DNA of 64,000 nucleotides, from positions 248,001 through 312,000 of the forward strand of contig NZ_JAJITC010000005.1 in assembly GCF_020881035.1 (NCBI RefSeq), in the 5' to 3' direction. The first letter of the stretch is position 1, and every line of letters starts with the position of its first letter. Below, in pieces: positions 43,434 to 51,822 of this stretch. The position numbers were made by a program, and so were the translations under genes. Under the pieces are notes generated by a model, which saw nothing but the letters and a program-made list of their open reading frames with translations, made no database searches and was not told where the DNA came from. This DNA is from Paraburkholderia translucens (GTDB taxonomy: Bacteria; Pseudomonadota; Gammaproteobacteria; Burkholderiales; Burkholderiaceae).

Positions 43434-44216
43434 ATGCAAGTTGCCGCAGCCTCACAAGCTCGCCACGACGCGCCCCGCCCCCCGCGCGTCGTACCGATTC
43501 ACATCGTACCGCGCACCGCCGCGACACGGCACGACCTGCCGCGCTGCTCCACCTGCGCGATGCGCGCGATCTGCATGCCGCCCGGGCTGACGACCGACCA
43601 GTTCGCCCGGCTCGACGCGGTCATCTGCTCGACGCGCTCCATCAAACGTGGCGACGCACTGTATCGCGCGGCCGACGCGTTTCAGAGCATTTACACGATA
43701 CGCGCCGGGTCGTTCAAAACCGTGGTCATACATCGCGACGGCCGCGAGCACGTGACCGGTTTTCAGATTGCCGGCGACACGCTCGGCCTCGACGGCATCA
43801 GCGCGGGCAAACAGAATTGCGATGCGATCGCGCTCGAGGACAGCGTCGTATGCATCATTCCGTTCGCGCAGCTCGAAGCGGTCTGTCGCGACATGAAGCC
43901 GATGCAGCATCACATCTACCAGATGATGAGCAGCGAGATCGTGCGCGAATCGAGCCAGATGCTGCTGCTCGGCACGATGACCGCCGAACAGCGCGTTGCG
44001 TCGTTTCTGCTGAACCTGTCGAAACGCTTCAAGGCGCGCGGTTTCTCCGCCGCCGAGTTTCATCTGCGCATGACCCGCGAGGAAATCGGCTGCTTTCTCG
44101 GCATGAAGCTCGAAACGGTGAGCCGGATGTTCTCGAAGTTCCAGCGCGAGCGCCTCGTGCACGCGAACGGCAAGACGGTCCGCATCGAAGACGCGGAAGG
44201 ACTGGCCCGGGTTTGA
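43434..44216 (+). CDS. FNR-type oxygen-sensing regulator (Crp/Fnr family)
   Basis: A 260-residue Crp/Fnr protein with the four cysteines needed for an oxygen-labile 4Fe-4S cluster: C38, C41, C47 (CSTCAMRAIC) and C140 (EDSVVC). The cyclic-nucleotide-like barrel spans about 55-170, the dimer helix follows, and the helix-turn-helix (TREEIGCFLGMKLETVSRMF) has E227, S230 and R231, the residues that read TTGAT half-sites. CAGGAG lies before the ATG; a longer 5' extension is rejected. Five TTGAY-N4-RTCAA boxes in the window are its likely targets. Confidence 0.92.
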   Translation: MQVAAASQARHDAPRPPRVVPIHIVPRTAATRHDLPRCSTCAMRAICMPPGLTTDQFARLDAVICSTRSIKRGDALYRAADAFQSIYTIRAGSFKTVVIHRDGREHVTGFQIAGDTLGLDGISAGKQNCDAIALEDSVVCIIPFAQLEAVCRDMKPMQHHIYQMMSSEIVRESSQMLLLGTMTAEQRVASFLLNLSKRFKARGFSAAEFHLRMTREEIGCFLGMKLETVSRMFSKFQRERLVHANGKTVRIEDAEGLARV

Positions 44217-44251
44217 GCGCCACGCGCGGCGCCCGCCGCCGCGACCCTGGA

Positions 44252-44713
44252 CTACGCTTCCTCCGCTTGCTGGTCGCGCAACAGCAAGACCGGACAGCGC
44301 GAGAAGCGCAGCACCCGCTCCGCGACACTGCCTATCACGAGGCGCTGCACGCCGCGCCGCCCATGCGTGCCGAGCACGAGCAGGTCGGCATGAACCTGCT
44401 CGGCATGGCGCAGCACGGCACTGGCGACGTCGTCCGACAGGCTCTCCGATTCGATCATTTCGGCGCGGCACGGCACCTCGGCGTCCACGCAGACCTGTTC
44501 AGCCTCTTCGAGCACCGAGTGGCCGTCCTTGCGCATCGCGTCAATCAGCGTGATCGGGTCGTAGTAGCCCGCATAGGAAAAAAGCGGCGTCTTGTCGACC
44601 ACGTAAACCGGATACACGACGCCCTTCGTCAACGCGGCAAGATCCACTGCTTCTTTGAGCGCGCGTTTCGAGAAGTTGCTGCCGTCTAGCGCGACGAGGA
44701 TATGCTGGTACAT
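44252..44713 (-). CDS. universal stress protein (UspA type)
   Basis: A 153-residue UspA-fold protein (MYQHILVALDGSNFSKRALK) with intact ATP loop (LVLGTHGRRGVQRLVIGS). Two extra cysteines lie in the middle (VCVDAEVPC). It follows the tandem stress protein gene on the same strand with a 50 bp gap that contains two GGCGCGCC blocks; no FNR box was found directly upstream, so it may be read through from the gene at 44764. Confidence 0.93.
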   Translation of the reverse strand: MYQHILVALDGSNFSKRALKEAVDLAALTKGVVYPVYVVDKTPLFSYAGYYDPITLIDAMRKDGHSVLEEAEQVCVDAEVPCRAEMIESESLSDDVASAVLRHAEQVHADLLVLGTHGRRGVQRLVIGSVAERVLRFSRCPVLLLRDQQAEEA

Positions 44714-44763
44714 GCCGATTCTCCAATGAGGTTGGATGATTCGGCGCGCCGGGCGCGCCGGTA

Positions 44764-45765
44764 CTACAGATGATAGAACCCGCCCGCCCTGCCAGGGTAC
44801 GGCTCCGGCGACGCGGCCCGTGGCGTCGCGACCGCTCGCCGCGACGACGCGCTACGCATGCACACGAGCACGGGACAAGCCGCATCGCGCAGCGTGCGTG
44901 ACGTCACGTGCCCCGGCAAAGGATGCGGCGCGCCGCGCATGCCGTGCGAACCCATCACGATCAGATCCGCGTGCCAGCGTTCCGCTTCGCCGAGGATCGC
45001 AGTCGATGCATCGCCGGACTCATCGTCGAACTCGAGCAGCGCGGTTTCGGCCGCGCGCCCGCCTTGTTCGAGCATCGCCGCGCCGCGCCGCAGCACATCG
45101 ATTCGATGCTGCGACACGACTTCGGCCGGCAGCCATTCGCACCACGCCAAGCGGTCGTCGGCCGCGTAGACGACCTTGATGGACGCGCCCGGCGGCGCGA
45201 CCTCGAGTGCGGTGCGCAGCGCGTCGAGCGCGGTGTCGCTGCCGTCGATCGCGACCAGTACGCGGCTCGCGGCGCAGGCGTCGCTCGCGCCGTCGGACGG
45301 CGGCGGCAGGTACAGAACGGGACGCCCGCTCAACGCGACCAGTTCCTCTGGATCGATGCGGCTGTCCCAGTGATGTTCGCGGGCATGCGCGGCGATCGCG
45401 ACCAGATCCGCGTTCCATTGCGCCGCCGTATGAGCTAGCGCTTCGGCCGCGCCCTGATGCAAGGCGGTCAGATCGACGATCTCGGCGTCGGTCGCCGCGA
45501 CGACACCGTGCAACGCGGCCACCGCGTCGCGCAGTGCGACCTGCGCGCCGTGCAGCAACGCGCGATGCGCTTCGCACCAGTCGGGAAAGCTGAGCATCAG
45601 CGTCGGATATAGCGCGGCGGGATTGCAGACGATATTGACGAGACGAAAGCGCGCATCCGCGGCGGCGAACCGCTGGGCCACGCGCGTCCCCGACGGCAAT
45701 CCGGCGCCGCCCGCGGATGCGATTATCACGCGGCGGAAGGTATTGCACCCTGTCGGAGTGTTCAT
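44764..45765 (-). CDS. tandem-domain universal stress protein
   Basis: A 333-residue protein of two Usp domains: residues 10-155 (RRVIIASAGGAG, DLVAIAAHAREHHW) and 165-305 (SRVLVAIDGSDTALDALRTA, DLIVMGSHGMRG) plus a short Arg/Pro-rich tail. Domain 1 lacks a nucleotide loop and contains several cysteines; domain 2 retains GSHGMRG but a changed second half. A perfect FNR box lies 96 bp upstream. Confidence 0.88.
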   Translation of the reverse strand: MNTPTGCNTFRRVIIASAGGAGLPSGTRVAQRFAAADARFRLVNIVCNPAALYPTLMLSFPDWCEAHRALLHGAQVALRDAVAALHGVVAATDAEIVDLTALHQGAAEALAHTAAQWNADLVAIAAHAREHHWDSRIDPEELVALSGRPVLYLPPPSDGASDACAASRVLVAIDGSDTALDALRTALEVAPPGASIKVVYAADDRLAWCEWLPAEVVSQHRIDVLRRGAAMLEQGGRAAETALLEFDDESGDASTAILGEAERWHADLIVMGSHGMRGAPHPLPGHVTSRTLRDAACPVLVCMRSASSRRAVATPRAASPEPYPGRAGGFYHL

Positions 45766-45860
45766 CAGCTTTCCTCGGATCGTCGCACCGCGCGGCGGCC
45801 AGCCTCGGCGGGAACCCAGCGGTTCGCGCTTACATGATGGACGCCGACGCGAAAACCGGC

Positions 45861-45874
45861 TTGATCTGCATCAA
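45861..45874. promoter_or_regulatory. consensus FNR box TTGATCTGCATCAA
   Basis: An exact TTGAT-N4-ATCAA site just downstream of the alcohol dehydrogenase stop and upstream of the tandem stress protein gene. CATCAT (rc of 45835-45840) sits at -10 spacing, giving a class II layout with about 60 bp of leader. Confidence 0.75.
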
Positions 45875-45877
45875 GCG

Positions 45878-46873
45878 TCAATGAACGGCGAGCACGGCCG
45901 CGCCGGTCAGATTGCCGCTGCGCAGATCGTCGAGCGCGCGGTTCGCGTCGCGCAACGCATAGGTGGTCGTCTCGATCGCGAGCCGGATCTCGGCGGCGCT
46001 GCGCATGAATGCAAGCCCGTCCTCGCGGGTCAGATTCGCCACCGATACGACGCGCCGCTCGCCCCACAGAAACGCGTACGGGAACGCGGGAATGTCGCTC
46101 ATATGGATGCCGCCGCACACCACTACGCCGCCTTTTGCGACCGCCTGCAACGCCCGCGGCACGAGTGCGCCGACCGGCGCGAACAGCAGCGCCGCGTCGA
46201 GTTCGGCGGGCGGCTTCTCGTCGCTGCCGCCGGCCCACGCCGCGCCGAGGCGCAGCGCGAGTTGCTGCGCCGCGCGATCGCCCGGACGCGTGAACGCATA
46301 GACGGAGCGCTTCCGGTGACGCGCGACCTGCGCGACGAGATGCGCGGCCGCGCCGAAACCGTAGATGCCGATCCGCTCGGCGTCGCCCGCCATGCTCAGC
46401 GTCCGATAGCCGATCAAACCCGCGCACAGCAGCGGCGCGGCCTCGATATCGCTGTAGTGCGACGGCAGATGGAAGCAGTAGCGGCTATCGGCGACCGTGC
46501 GCTCGGCGTAGCCGCCATCGATCGTGTAGCCGGTGAAGCCGGCGTCGTCGCAAAGATTTTCGCGGGCGGACAGGCAGTAGCGGCACCGGCCGCAGGTGCG
46601 CCCGACCCACGGTACGCCGACACGCTCGCCCACCGCGAAGCCGCTCACGCCCGCGCCCAGTTCGGCCACCACGCCGACGATTTCATGGCCCGGAATCACC
46701 GGCCGCTTCGGATGCTCGAGCTCGCGGTCGACCAGATGCAGGTCCGTGCGGCACACGCCGCAAGCATGCACGTCGATCAGAATCTCGCCCGCACCGGGCC
46801 GCGGGTCCGGCACGTCCCGCTCGGTCAGCGTCGCCGAGGTGCCGTCGAAGATCATCGCTCGCATCGTGTCCAC
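45878..46873 (-). CDS. zinc-dependent alcohol dehydrogenase
   Basis: A 331-residue medium-chain dehydrogenase. Catalytic zinc ligands lie in HACGVCRTDLH and PGHEIVG; the structural-zinc loop CGRCRYCLSARENLC has four cysteines; the cofactor loop is YGFGAAAHL. The sequence resembles AdhA/AdhP-like enzymes associated with low-oxygen growth. An FNR box begins only 25 bp upstream of the ATG, too close for simple activation of this gene, so it may be controlled differently or start from a further upstream promoter. Confidence 0.92.
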   Translation of the reverse strand: MDTMRAMIFDGTSATLTERDVPDPRPGAGEILIDVHACGVCRTDLHLVDRELEHPKRPVIPGHEIVGVVAELGAGVSGFAVGERVGVPWVGRTCGRCRYCLSARENLCDDAGFTGYTIDGGYAERTVADSRYCFHLPSHYSDIEAAPLLCAGLIGYRTLSMAGDAERIGIYGFGAAAHLVAQVARHRKRSVYAFTRPGDRAAQQLALRLGAAWAGGSDEKPPAELDAALLFAPVGALVPRALQAVAKGGVVVCGGIHMSDIPAFPYAFLWGERRVVSVANLTREDGLAFMRSAAEIRLAIETTTYALRDANRALDDLRSGNLTGAAVLAVH

Positions 46874-46897
46874 TCCTCGAGACGCGCAGCAGTCCGT

Positions 46898-46911
46898 TTG
46901 ATCGAAGTCAA
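46898..46911. promoter_or_regulatory. FNR box TTGATCGAAGTCAA
   Basis: Centred at 46904.5. TACACT at 46933-46938 gives a -10 whose +1 would fall about 40 bp from the box centre, the textbook class II arrangement for the plus-strand gene at 47009. The site also lies in front of the divergent dehydrogenase gene. Confidence 0.7.
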
Positions 46912-47008
46912 CAAGGAGCGCTTCCCCGCTCCTACACTGATCTTATTCCTGATGCGGGGCACGTGCCGCACAAGACCGGATCAGTCGTGTACGTTGCGGA
47001 GAGTCGTC

Positions 47009-47395
47009 ATGCGTTTGACCGTTCATCTCGACACGTTCGACAGTGTCAACCCAATGGCCTTCGCCATTCTCTGGCTCGACAAGGAGACACGGCAATGGTC
47101 GCGCGAAGGTCACTTCGGGCTCGATCTGCCCGAATGGGGCGCGTTGCATGTGGATTGCGGCAATACGCTCGTGTGCGCTGCGCACAGCACCGTGCCGGTC
47201 TGCGTGCTCGAGGGGCTCGATCTGAACCAGGCCGACGGGCCCTTCGAAGGTGAATTGGGGCGGGCGCAGTGGTGCGCCGAAGGCGACGGCAACCTGAAGA
47301 GCGGTCACTGGCGCGTGCAATGCATCGACGTGGAACAGACAGAGCCGGAAAACGGCGTATTCGCAACCGGCGACGACGCCGACCCAGCCGGTTAG
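47009..47395 (+). CDS. small cysteine-containing protein, FNR-box promoter
   Basis: A 128-residue soluble protein (MRLTVHLDTFDSVNPMAFAI, then WGALHVDCGNTLVCAAHSTV). It has several cysteines, acidic overall, with a GCGGAGAG ribosome-binding region. No family recognised. A very long frame continues upstream through the antisense of the dehydrogenase and is not credible. Its FNR-type promoter places it in the low-oxygen set. Confidence 0.65.
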   Translation: MRLTVHLDTFDSVNPMAFAILWLDKETRQWSREGHFGLDLPEWGALHVDCGNTLVCAAHSTVPVCVLEGLDLNQADGPFEGELGRAQWCAEGDGNLKSGHWRVQCIDVEQTEPENGVFATGDDADPAG

Positions 47396-47464
47396 GCCGC
47401 GGCCATGCCGATCATGGCCGGCGAACGCGCCTCAGTTCGATGCGCGACGCCAGGCCCCCGCCCG

Positions 47465-48886
47465 CTACGCGGCGATCACCTTGCCGGGATTGAGGATATT
47501 GTGCGGATCGAGCGCGAGCTTGATCGCCTTCATCGCCGCAAGCTCGGCCGGCGAGCGTGACAAGCCGAGCACGCTCAGCTTCTCCTCGCCGATCCCATGC
47601 TCGGCCGATACCGAGCCGCCCATTTCCCCAGTGAGTTCATAGACGACTCGCTTGACGTCGGCGACCGCGTCGTCGGTCCAGTCCGGCTCCTGCACCACCA
47701 CGTGCAGATTGCCGTCACCGAGATGGCCGTACACGAGGATCGTCGCTTGCGGCCAGCGCGCGCGCAGGCGCTCGTCGCAACGCTGCGCGGCGTCGCCCGC
47801 CTGTGCGACCGCAAAGCTGATGTCGAACGAGATGCGTCCCGGTATCAGGCGCGGATATTCGGCTGGCGCATCGCGAATCGCCCAGAACGCGGCGGCGTCC
47901 GCGTCCGATTGGGCGATCGCGGCATCGGCGATGACGCCGGCGTCGAGCATGTCGGCGAGGAACTCCTCGAAGGCTGCCGCCTGCCGCTCCGGGTCCGCGC
48001 CGCAACTCTCGAGCAGTACGTAGTACGCGTGATCGCTCGCGAGCGGTACACGCAATTCGGGCAGGCGTTGCCGCACGAAGTCGCAATAGCTCGGCCACAT
48101 CACCTCGAACGCCGACACGCCGGCCGGCAGGCGCTCCTGCGCGCGGCCGAGCAGCGTGGTCACCGCCGCGTAGTCCGGCATCCCGCACCATGCAGTCGAT
48201 ATCGCGCGCGGTTTGGCACGCAGACGCAGCACCGCGCGCGTGATCACGGCGAGCGTCCCTTCGCTGCCCGTCAGCAGATTGCGCAGGTCGTAGCCGGTAT
48301 TGTTCTTGATCATCTTGCGCTGGCCGCCGATCACGCTGCCGTCGGCAAGCACCGCTTCGACGTCGAGCACCTGGTCGCGCATCATGCCGTAGCGGATCAC
48401 GCGATTACCGCCCGCATTGGTCGCGATGTTGCCGCCGATCGTGCAACTGCCGCGCGCGCCGAGGTCGAGCGCGAACATGAAACCGGCGCGATCGGCCGCT
48501 TCCTGCACGACCTGCAGCGGTGTGCCGGCGAGCACGGTCATCGTCGCGCTGACCGGATCGATCTCGACGACGCCGCTCATCCGCTCGACGCTCAGCGCGA
48601 CTTCGCCGCCGAGCACGCAGGCGCCGCCCGCGTGCCCGGTCATGCCGCCTTGCGTGACGACCGGCTGACGGAACTGATGGCAGATCCTCAGCGCGGCGGC
48701 AACCTGTTCCGTCGTGCGCGGACGGATCAGCGCGAGCGGATTGGTCGATGGCGTGCCGCTCCAGTCCGTGAACTGCCGCCCGCCGAACTCGTCCGGCAAG
48801 CTCACGATGTCCGCGCCGAGTGCCGTGCGCAGCGCGGCGACGGCTTCGTTACCGCGGGTCGCCGCGGTCTGTTCGTGCTGCATCAA
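47465..48886 (-). CDS. FAD-linked 2-hydroxyacid dehydrogenase (GlcD/DLD-like)
   Basis: A 473-residue PCMH-fold flavoenzyme of the D-lactate/glycolate dehydrogenase family. The FAD region has VTQGGMTGHAGGACVLGGEVALSV (split: TQGGMTGHAGG, then VLGGEVALSV), GARGSCTIGGNIATNAGG and LLTGSEGTLAVIT; the C-terminal cap ends VYGHLGDGNLHV and SAEHGIGEEK with the metal-binding histidines. Last gene of the sugar-acid operon, 14 bp after the FMN oxidase gene. Substrate likely a 2-hydroxy acid linked to the pathway. Confidence 0.92.
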   Translation of the reverse strand: MMQHEQTAATRGNEAVAALRTALGADIVSLPDEFGGRQFTDWSGTPSTNPLALIRPRTTEQVAAALRICHQFRQPVVTQGGMTGHAGGACVLGGEVALSVERMSGVVEIDPVSATMTVLAGTPLQVVQEAADRAGFMFALDLGARGSCTIGGNIATNAGGNRVIRYGMMRDQVLDVEAVLADGSVIGGQRKMIKNNTGYDLRNLLTGSEGTLAVITRAVLRLRAKPRAISTAWCGMPDYAAVTTLLGRAQERLPAGVSAFEVMWPSYCDFVRQRLPELRVPLASDHAYYVLLESCGADPERQAAAFEEFLADMLDAGVIADAAIAQSDADAAAFWAIRDAPAEYPRLIPGRISFDISFAVAQAGDAAQRCDERLRARWPQATILVYGHLGDGNLHVVVQEPDWTDDAVADVKRVVYELTGEMGGSVSAEHGIGEEKLSVLGLSRSPAELAAMKAIKLALDPHNILNPGKVIAA

Positions 48887-48900
48887 ATATCTCCAATTCT

Positions 48901-50166
48901 TCAGGCGGGCAGAGCCGCGGCCAGCGCCCGCCCCGTTTGCATGTGTGTTTGCGGTTCCGTTCGCGCCCGCGACGGCGGCACATCATGCCGCAGCCAGCGC
49001 AGAAAACTGCGATCGAGCCCGGCAATGTCGCTGCAGCCCAACAGTCCGAGCGCCCGGTCGATCTCGGACTTCAGAATCTCGATGGCGCGCTCGGCGCCCG
49101 GCTGGCCGCCCGCGCTCAGTCCGTAGGTGGTCGCGCGTCCGAGCAGCACCGCGTCGGCGCCCAGAGCGACCGCCTTCAGAATTTCGGAGCCACGGCGAAA
49201 TCCGCCGTCGAGCATCACGCAGAGTCGACCGCCGACCTGCTCGACGACCTCGGGCAGCACGTCCATCGCCGATACCGCGCTGTCGAGTTGCCGCCCGCCG
49301 TGATTCGACAGCACGATGCCATCGACACCGGCCTCCAGCGCCTTCAGTGCATCCGGCGCGCCGAGCACGCCCTTGACGATCAGCCGGTTCGGCCACAGAT
49401 CGCGCAGCCAGCGGATATCGTCCCACGATAGCGACGGGTCCAGTTGTTGCCCGAGCGTGATCGTCGCGCCCTTCACGCTGTCCTGCCCCGGCGGCAGCAG
49501 ATCGCCGAGATTCGCGAAGCGCGGCATGCCGCTCGGCCAGAGCACGTTGGCCATCCAGCGCGGATGGCGCAGCACGTCGAACTTGTTGCGCCAGTCGAGC
49601 TTCAACGGCTCGATGTAATTGCGCAGGTCCCACTCGCGCTTGCCGAACACCGCGCTATCCGTCGTGACGACGAGCGCCTCGATGCCCGCGGCCTTCGCGC
49701 GCTGCGCCAGTTTCGCGAGCGATTCGCGTGTGCGGTACATGTAGACCTGCATCCATACGCGGCCGCCGCCGCGCCGCACGACCTCCTCGAGCGCAACCGT
49801 CGACACGTTGCTCAGCACGAACGGAATGCCGGCCGCCGCCGCGGCACTGGCCAGCTTGACGTCGCCTTCGCGAAACATCAGTCCGCTATAGCCGGTCGGC
49901 CCGATCATGAACGGCGCCGCGCTGCGCTCGCCGAACAGCGTCACGCTCTGGTTGCGCCGCTCGACGTTCACGAGCGTGCGCGGCAGAAAAGCGATTTCGC
50001 CGAATACATCGCGATTGCGGCGCAGCGTGGCTTCATCTTCGGCGCCGCCCTCGACATACTCGAAACAGAAATTCGGCAGACGCTTGCGCGCCATCGCGCG
50101 CAGGTCGTCGATGCTGTGCGCGCGCTTCAAGTCGCGGCCTGAATATAGGCGGCGTTCCAATTGCAA
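48901..50166 (-). CDS. FMN-dependent alpha-hydroxy-acid oxidase (LldD-like)
   Basis: A 421-residue member of the L-lactate dehydrogenase/glycolate oxidase family. The catalytic base histidine is in LSNHGGRQLDS, FMN contacts include PTGYSGLMF and the C-terminal DGGFRRGSEILKAVALGADA then VLLGRA. N-terminus is RDLKRAHSIDDLRAMARKRL. It lies between altronate dehydratase and the FAD dehydrogenase, an odd pairing of an L- and a D-type hydroxyacid enzyme in one operon. Confidence 0.92.
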   Translation of the reverse strand: MQLERRLYSGRDLKRAHSIDDLRAMARKRLPNFCFEYVEGGAEDEATLRRNRDVFGEIAFLPRTLVNVERRNQSVTLFGERSAAPFMIGPTGYSGLMFREGDVKLASAAAAAGIPFVLSNVSTVALEEVVRRGGGRVWMQVYMYRTRESLAKLAQRAKAAGIEALVVTTDSAVFGKREWDLRNYIEPLKLDWRNKFDVLRHPRWMANVLWPSGMPRFANLGDLLPPGQDSVKGATITLGQQLDPSLSWDDIRWLRDLWPNRLIVKGVLGAPDALKALEAGVDGIVLSNHGGRQLDSAVSAMDVLPEVVEQVGGRLCVMLDGGFRRGSEILKAVALGADAVLLGRATTYGLSAGGQPGAERAIEILKSEIDRALGLLGCSDIAGLDRSFLRWLRHDVPPSRARTEPQTHMQTGRALAAALPA

Positions 50167-50226
50167 CCTCCAGTTACAGTGCGTGAACTATGCGGTCATT
50201 CAGTCGTGTCGCTGCGATGCACCGGC

Positions 50227-51774
50227 TCAGGTCACCACGCCGACTTGCCACGGTACGAACTCGCTCTGCCCATAGCCGTGCAGCTCGCTTTTCGTGCGCG
50301 TGCCGGACGCGCAGTCGAGCATCATGCGAAAGATCGCTTCGCCGAGACCGTCGATGCTCGCGCTGCCATCGATCACGCCGCCGCAATTGATGTCGATGTC
50401 GTCCTCCTGACGCTGCCACAACGCAGTGTTGGTCGCCAGCTTCAGCGACGGCGACGGCGCGCAGCCATAGGCGGAGCCGCGCCCGGTGGTGAAGCAGATC
50501 AGGTTCGCGCCCGAGGCGACCTGCCCCGTCGCCGACACCGGGTCGTAGCCGGGCGAATCCATGAAGACGAAGCCCTTCGCCGTGATCGGCTGGGCGTATT
50601 CGTAGACGTCGACCAGATTCGTCGTGCCGCCCTTCGCGACCGCGCCGAGCGATTTTTCGAGGATCGTCGTCAGGCCCCCCACCTTGTTGCCCGCCGACGG
50701 GTTGTTGTCCATCGCGCCGCCATTGCGCGCGCAATAGTCCTGCCACCACGCGATGCGCGCGAGCAGTTTCTCGCCGACCGTGGCGTTGACAGCGCGGCGC
50801 GTCAGCAGATGCTCCGCGCCGTAAATCTCGGGGGTTTCCGACAGGATCGCCGTGCCGCCGTGCCGCACGAGCCGATCGACCGCGGCGCCGAGCGCGGGAT
50901 TCGCGGAGATGCCCGAGTAGCCGTCCGAGCCGCCGCACTGCAGACCGACGCATAGATGCGAGGCCGGCACCGGCGCGCGCTGCACGCGGTTCGCGTCGGC
51001 CAGCATCTCCCGCACCATCGCGATACCGCGCTCGATCGTCTTGCGGGTGCCGCCGCTGTCCTGGATCGTGAAGCTGCGGAGCTTCGTGGTGCTGGCGTCG
51101 CGGCCGCCCGCCGCGAGCACGCCGTCGATCTGATTCGTCTCGCAGCCCAGGCCGACGAACAGCACCGACGCGAAGTTCGGATGCACCGCGTAACCGGCGA
51201 GCGTGCGGCGCAGGATCGCGATTCCCTCGCCCTGCATGTCGATGCCACAGCCGAGTCCGTGCGTCAACGCGATTACGCCGTCGACGTTCGGATAGTCGGC
51301 GAGCGCGTCGGGATGCACGTCACGGCGGAAATGATCGGCGATCGCGCGCGCGACCGTCGCCGAGCAGTTCACGCTCGTCAGGATGCCGATGTAATTGCGC
51401 GTCGCGATGCGTCCATCGTCGCGCCGAATGCCCATGAAATGCGCGGGCTCCTCGACGTAGACGGTCGGCTGTGCATCGACGCCGAACGCGTGCTCCCGGG
51501 CGAACTCGGACATGCCGAGATTGTGGGTGTGAACATGCTGGCCGCGCGCGATCGGCTCGCGCGCGACGCCGATGATCTGGTTGTAGCGCTTGACCGGCTC
51601 GCCTTGCGCGATGTCGCGCGTCGCGATTTTGTGCCCCGGTGGAATCAGCCCGGCAACCACCAGTTGTTCCGCGTCGATGCGCGTGCCCGGCAACAGCTGC
51701 CGGGTCGCGATGATGACGTCGTCGCCGGGATGCAGGCGGATGATCGCGGACGCGACGCTAGCTTGAGTCGACAT
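50227..51774 (-). CDS. uxaA: altronate dehydratase
   Basis: A 515-residue UxaA/GarD-family dehydratase converting D-altronate to 2-keto-3-deoxygluconate. The N-terminal SAF-like domain (residues 1-100) is fused to the catalytic domain, as in the E. coli enzyme. Features are YIGILTSVNCSATVA, DGVIALTHGLGCGID, SVLFVGLGCETNQIDG, VCLQCGGSDGYSGI-type loop (VGLQCGGSDGYSGISANP) and FTTGRGSAYGCAP; the conserved cysteines coordinate the iron centre. Central enzyme of the operon. Confidence 0.93.
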   Translation of the reverse strand: MSTQASVASAIIRLHPGDDVIIATRQLLPGTRIDAEQLVVAGLIPPGHKIATRDIAQGEPVKRYNQIIGVAREPIARGQHVHTHNLGMSEFAREHAFGVDAQPTVYVEEPAHFMGIRRDDGRIATRNYIGILTSVNCSATVARAIADHFRRDVHPDALADYPNVDGVIALTHGLGCGIDMQGEGIAILRRTLAGYAVHPNFASVLFVGLGCETNQIDGVLAAGGRDASTTKLRSFTIQDSGGTRKTIERGIAMVREMLADANRVQRAPVPASHLCVGLQCGGSDGYSGISANPALGAAVDRLVRHGGTAILSETPEIYGAEHLLTRRAVNATVGEKLLARIAWWQDYCARNGGAMDNNPSAGNKVGGLTTILEKSLGAVAKGGTTNLVDVYEYAQPITAKGFVFMDSPGYDPVSATGQVASGANLICFTTGRGSAYGCAPSPSLKLATNTALWQRQEDDIDINCGGVIDGSASIDGLGEAIFRMMLDCASGTRTKSELHGYGQSEFVPWQVGVVT

Positions 51775-51822
51775 GAAAAGCCTCGAAAGCAGAGTTATTC
51801 GAAAGCGTGGAAACAGAATACG

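Noticed and set aside
44743..44759. Two adjacent GGCGCGCC blocks
   Set aside because: Could fold as a short hairpin, but such GC-only octamers are common in this DNA and no T-run follows.
45623..47008. Long upstream extension of the 47009 gene
   Set aside because: It runs antisense through the zinc dehydrogenase and across the FNR promoter, and its residues resemble nothing; the start with a ribosome-binding site at 47009 is preferred.
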